Assembly: GCA_050011815.1 (NCBI GenBank) | Contig: JBEKIJ010000015.1 | Coordinates: forward strand, 1 to 64,000 | Origin: Chersky-840 sp050011815 | GTDB lineage: Bacteria; Actinomycetota; Acidimicrobiia; Acidimicrobiales; UBA8190 | Length of the DNA: 64,000 bases | Direction: 5' to 3' | In this document: one piece after another, positions 63,662-64,000 of the stretch | Layout of the letters: each line of letters opens with the position of its first letter | Numbering within the stretch: the first letter of the stretch is position 1 | Position numbers and translations under genes: made by a program | The notes under the pieces: model-generated | The model's input: only the letters and a program-made list of their open reading frames with translations | Database searches by the model: none | What the model was told of the DNA's origin: nothing

Positions 63662-64000
63662 ATGCCAAACGGGGGGATATCGGTCAGCCGTCACGTTCTC
63701 GGGGCGCGAGCGCGTACCCGACGGACACTGGCGGGAGTTCTCCTGATCGCCGGTCTGGTGACCGCTTGGGCGCTCACGACACCCGCTGAGGCGAGCGTCA
63801 GTGGCGGTTCTTCGGGATCAAGCGTGCTCACCTCGGTCTCCTGCACTTCCACGTCCACCTGCATCGCCGTGGGCGCCGGTGGGCAAGGGTGGTCTTATGC
63901 CGGCTCGGCCTGGTCATCGGCCATACCGGTCGACTCGTCAGGAGCTCTGAGCTCGGTCTCATGCGCCGGCCCCTCGTTCTGCGTGGCCGTCGACTACGCG
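63662..64000 (+). CDS. Secreted Cys-repeat protein, N-terminal part (runs off right edge)
   Basis: ATG 63662 follows GGAGTCCGAG. Signal peptide (TLAGVLLIAGLVTAWALTT, cut near AEA) then the start of repeats: VSCTSTSTCIAVGAGG, VSCAGPSFCVAVDYA. These SCxxxxxCxAV units are typical of secreted repeat proteins of Acidimicrobiia-like Actinomycetota, probably folding as small propeller blades. Only about 113 residues are seen. Confidence 0.8.
   Translation, partial: MPNGGISVSRHVLGARARTRRTLAGVLLIAGLVTAWALTTPAEASVSGGSSGSSVLTSVSCTSTSTCIAVGAGGQGWSYAGSAWSSAIPVDSSGALSSVSCAGPSFCVAVDYA

Overview
This window is high-GC (mostly about 65-70 %) bacterial chromosome with many GTG/TTG starts, two tRNA genes without an encoded CCA, and a gene repertoire (LAL-type LuxR regulator, MMPL transporter, replication-relaxation protein, secreted repeats of the SCxxxxxC type, NAD-type 6-phosphogluconate dehydrogenase) that points to Actinomycetota, quite possibly class Acidimicrobiia. 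The class is an inference from style; no rRNA or phylogenetic marker is present.

Layout. 0.1-6.2 kb: a large LuxR/MalT-like regulator beside an ABC-2 exporter operon and small membrane proteins; matching palindromic sites (core TCACCAGGTGA) lie upstream of genes on both sides of the regulator. 6.2-11 kb: a branched-chain amino-acid type ABC importer in which LivH, LivM and LivG are fused into one 952-residue protein, followed by LivF and a lipoprotein binding protein. 11.2-18.2 kb: an accessory, partly lower-GC region with two copies of a ~207-bp direct repeat, an HTH protein, an ECF sigma/anti-sigma pair facing a secreted beta-propeller protein, a flavin reductase-like protein, a broken tyrosine recombinase and small secreted orphans. 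18.3-22.2 kb: a replication-relaxation protein and a serine recombinase whose reading frame runs through a tRNA-Val gene, probably the remnant of an integrated element.

22.3-38.2 kb is ordinary chromosome: phytanoyl-CoA dioxygenase-like, DUF1918 protein with a lysine/alanine tail, tRNA-Cys, GT4 glycosyltransferase, GlnD, L,D-transpeptidase, crotonase-fold protein, ABC-2 exporter, PIG-L deacetylase, TIGR02206 protein, acyl-ACP desaturase-like protein, GGDEF-EAL protein, esterase and VOC protein. A 1-kb gene-free stretch follows, then a Gly/Asn repeat membrane protein. 39.8-44.9 kb holds a tightly coupled minus-strand operon: lipoprotein, an adaptor (membrane-fusion) protein carrying a peptidoglycan-binding domain and four Calx-beta-like repeats, and a MacB-like ATPase and permease. 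Divergently follows an MMPL transporter, then a second GGDEF-EAL gene broken by two frameshifts.

50-64 kb: secreted COG4315-type lipoprotein, two SDRs, an AhpD-like protein overlapping an epimerase, an LpqC-like esterase, a carbon-metabolism set (rpiA facing gnd and pgi), a cyclase fused to an alpha/beta hydrolase domain, a beta-lactamase-family hydrolase, decayed SRPBCC and VOC genes, and the start of a secreted Cys-repeat protein that runs off the window. The features most worth a second look are the Calx-beta adaptor operon, the palindrome pair around the LuxR regulator, the long direct repeats, and the recombinase/tRNA junction.
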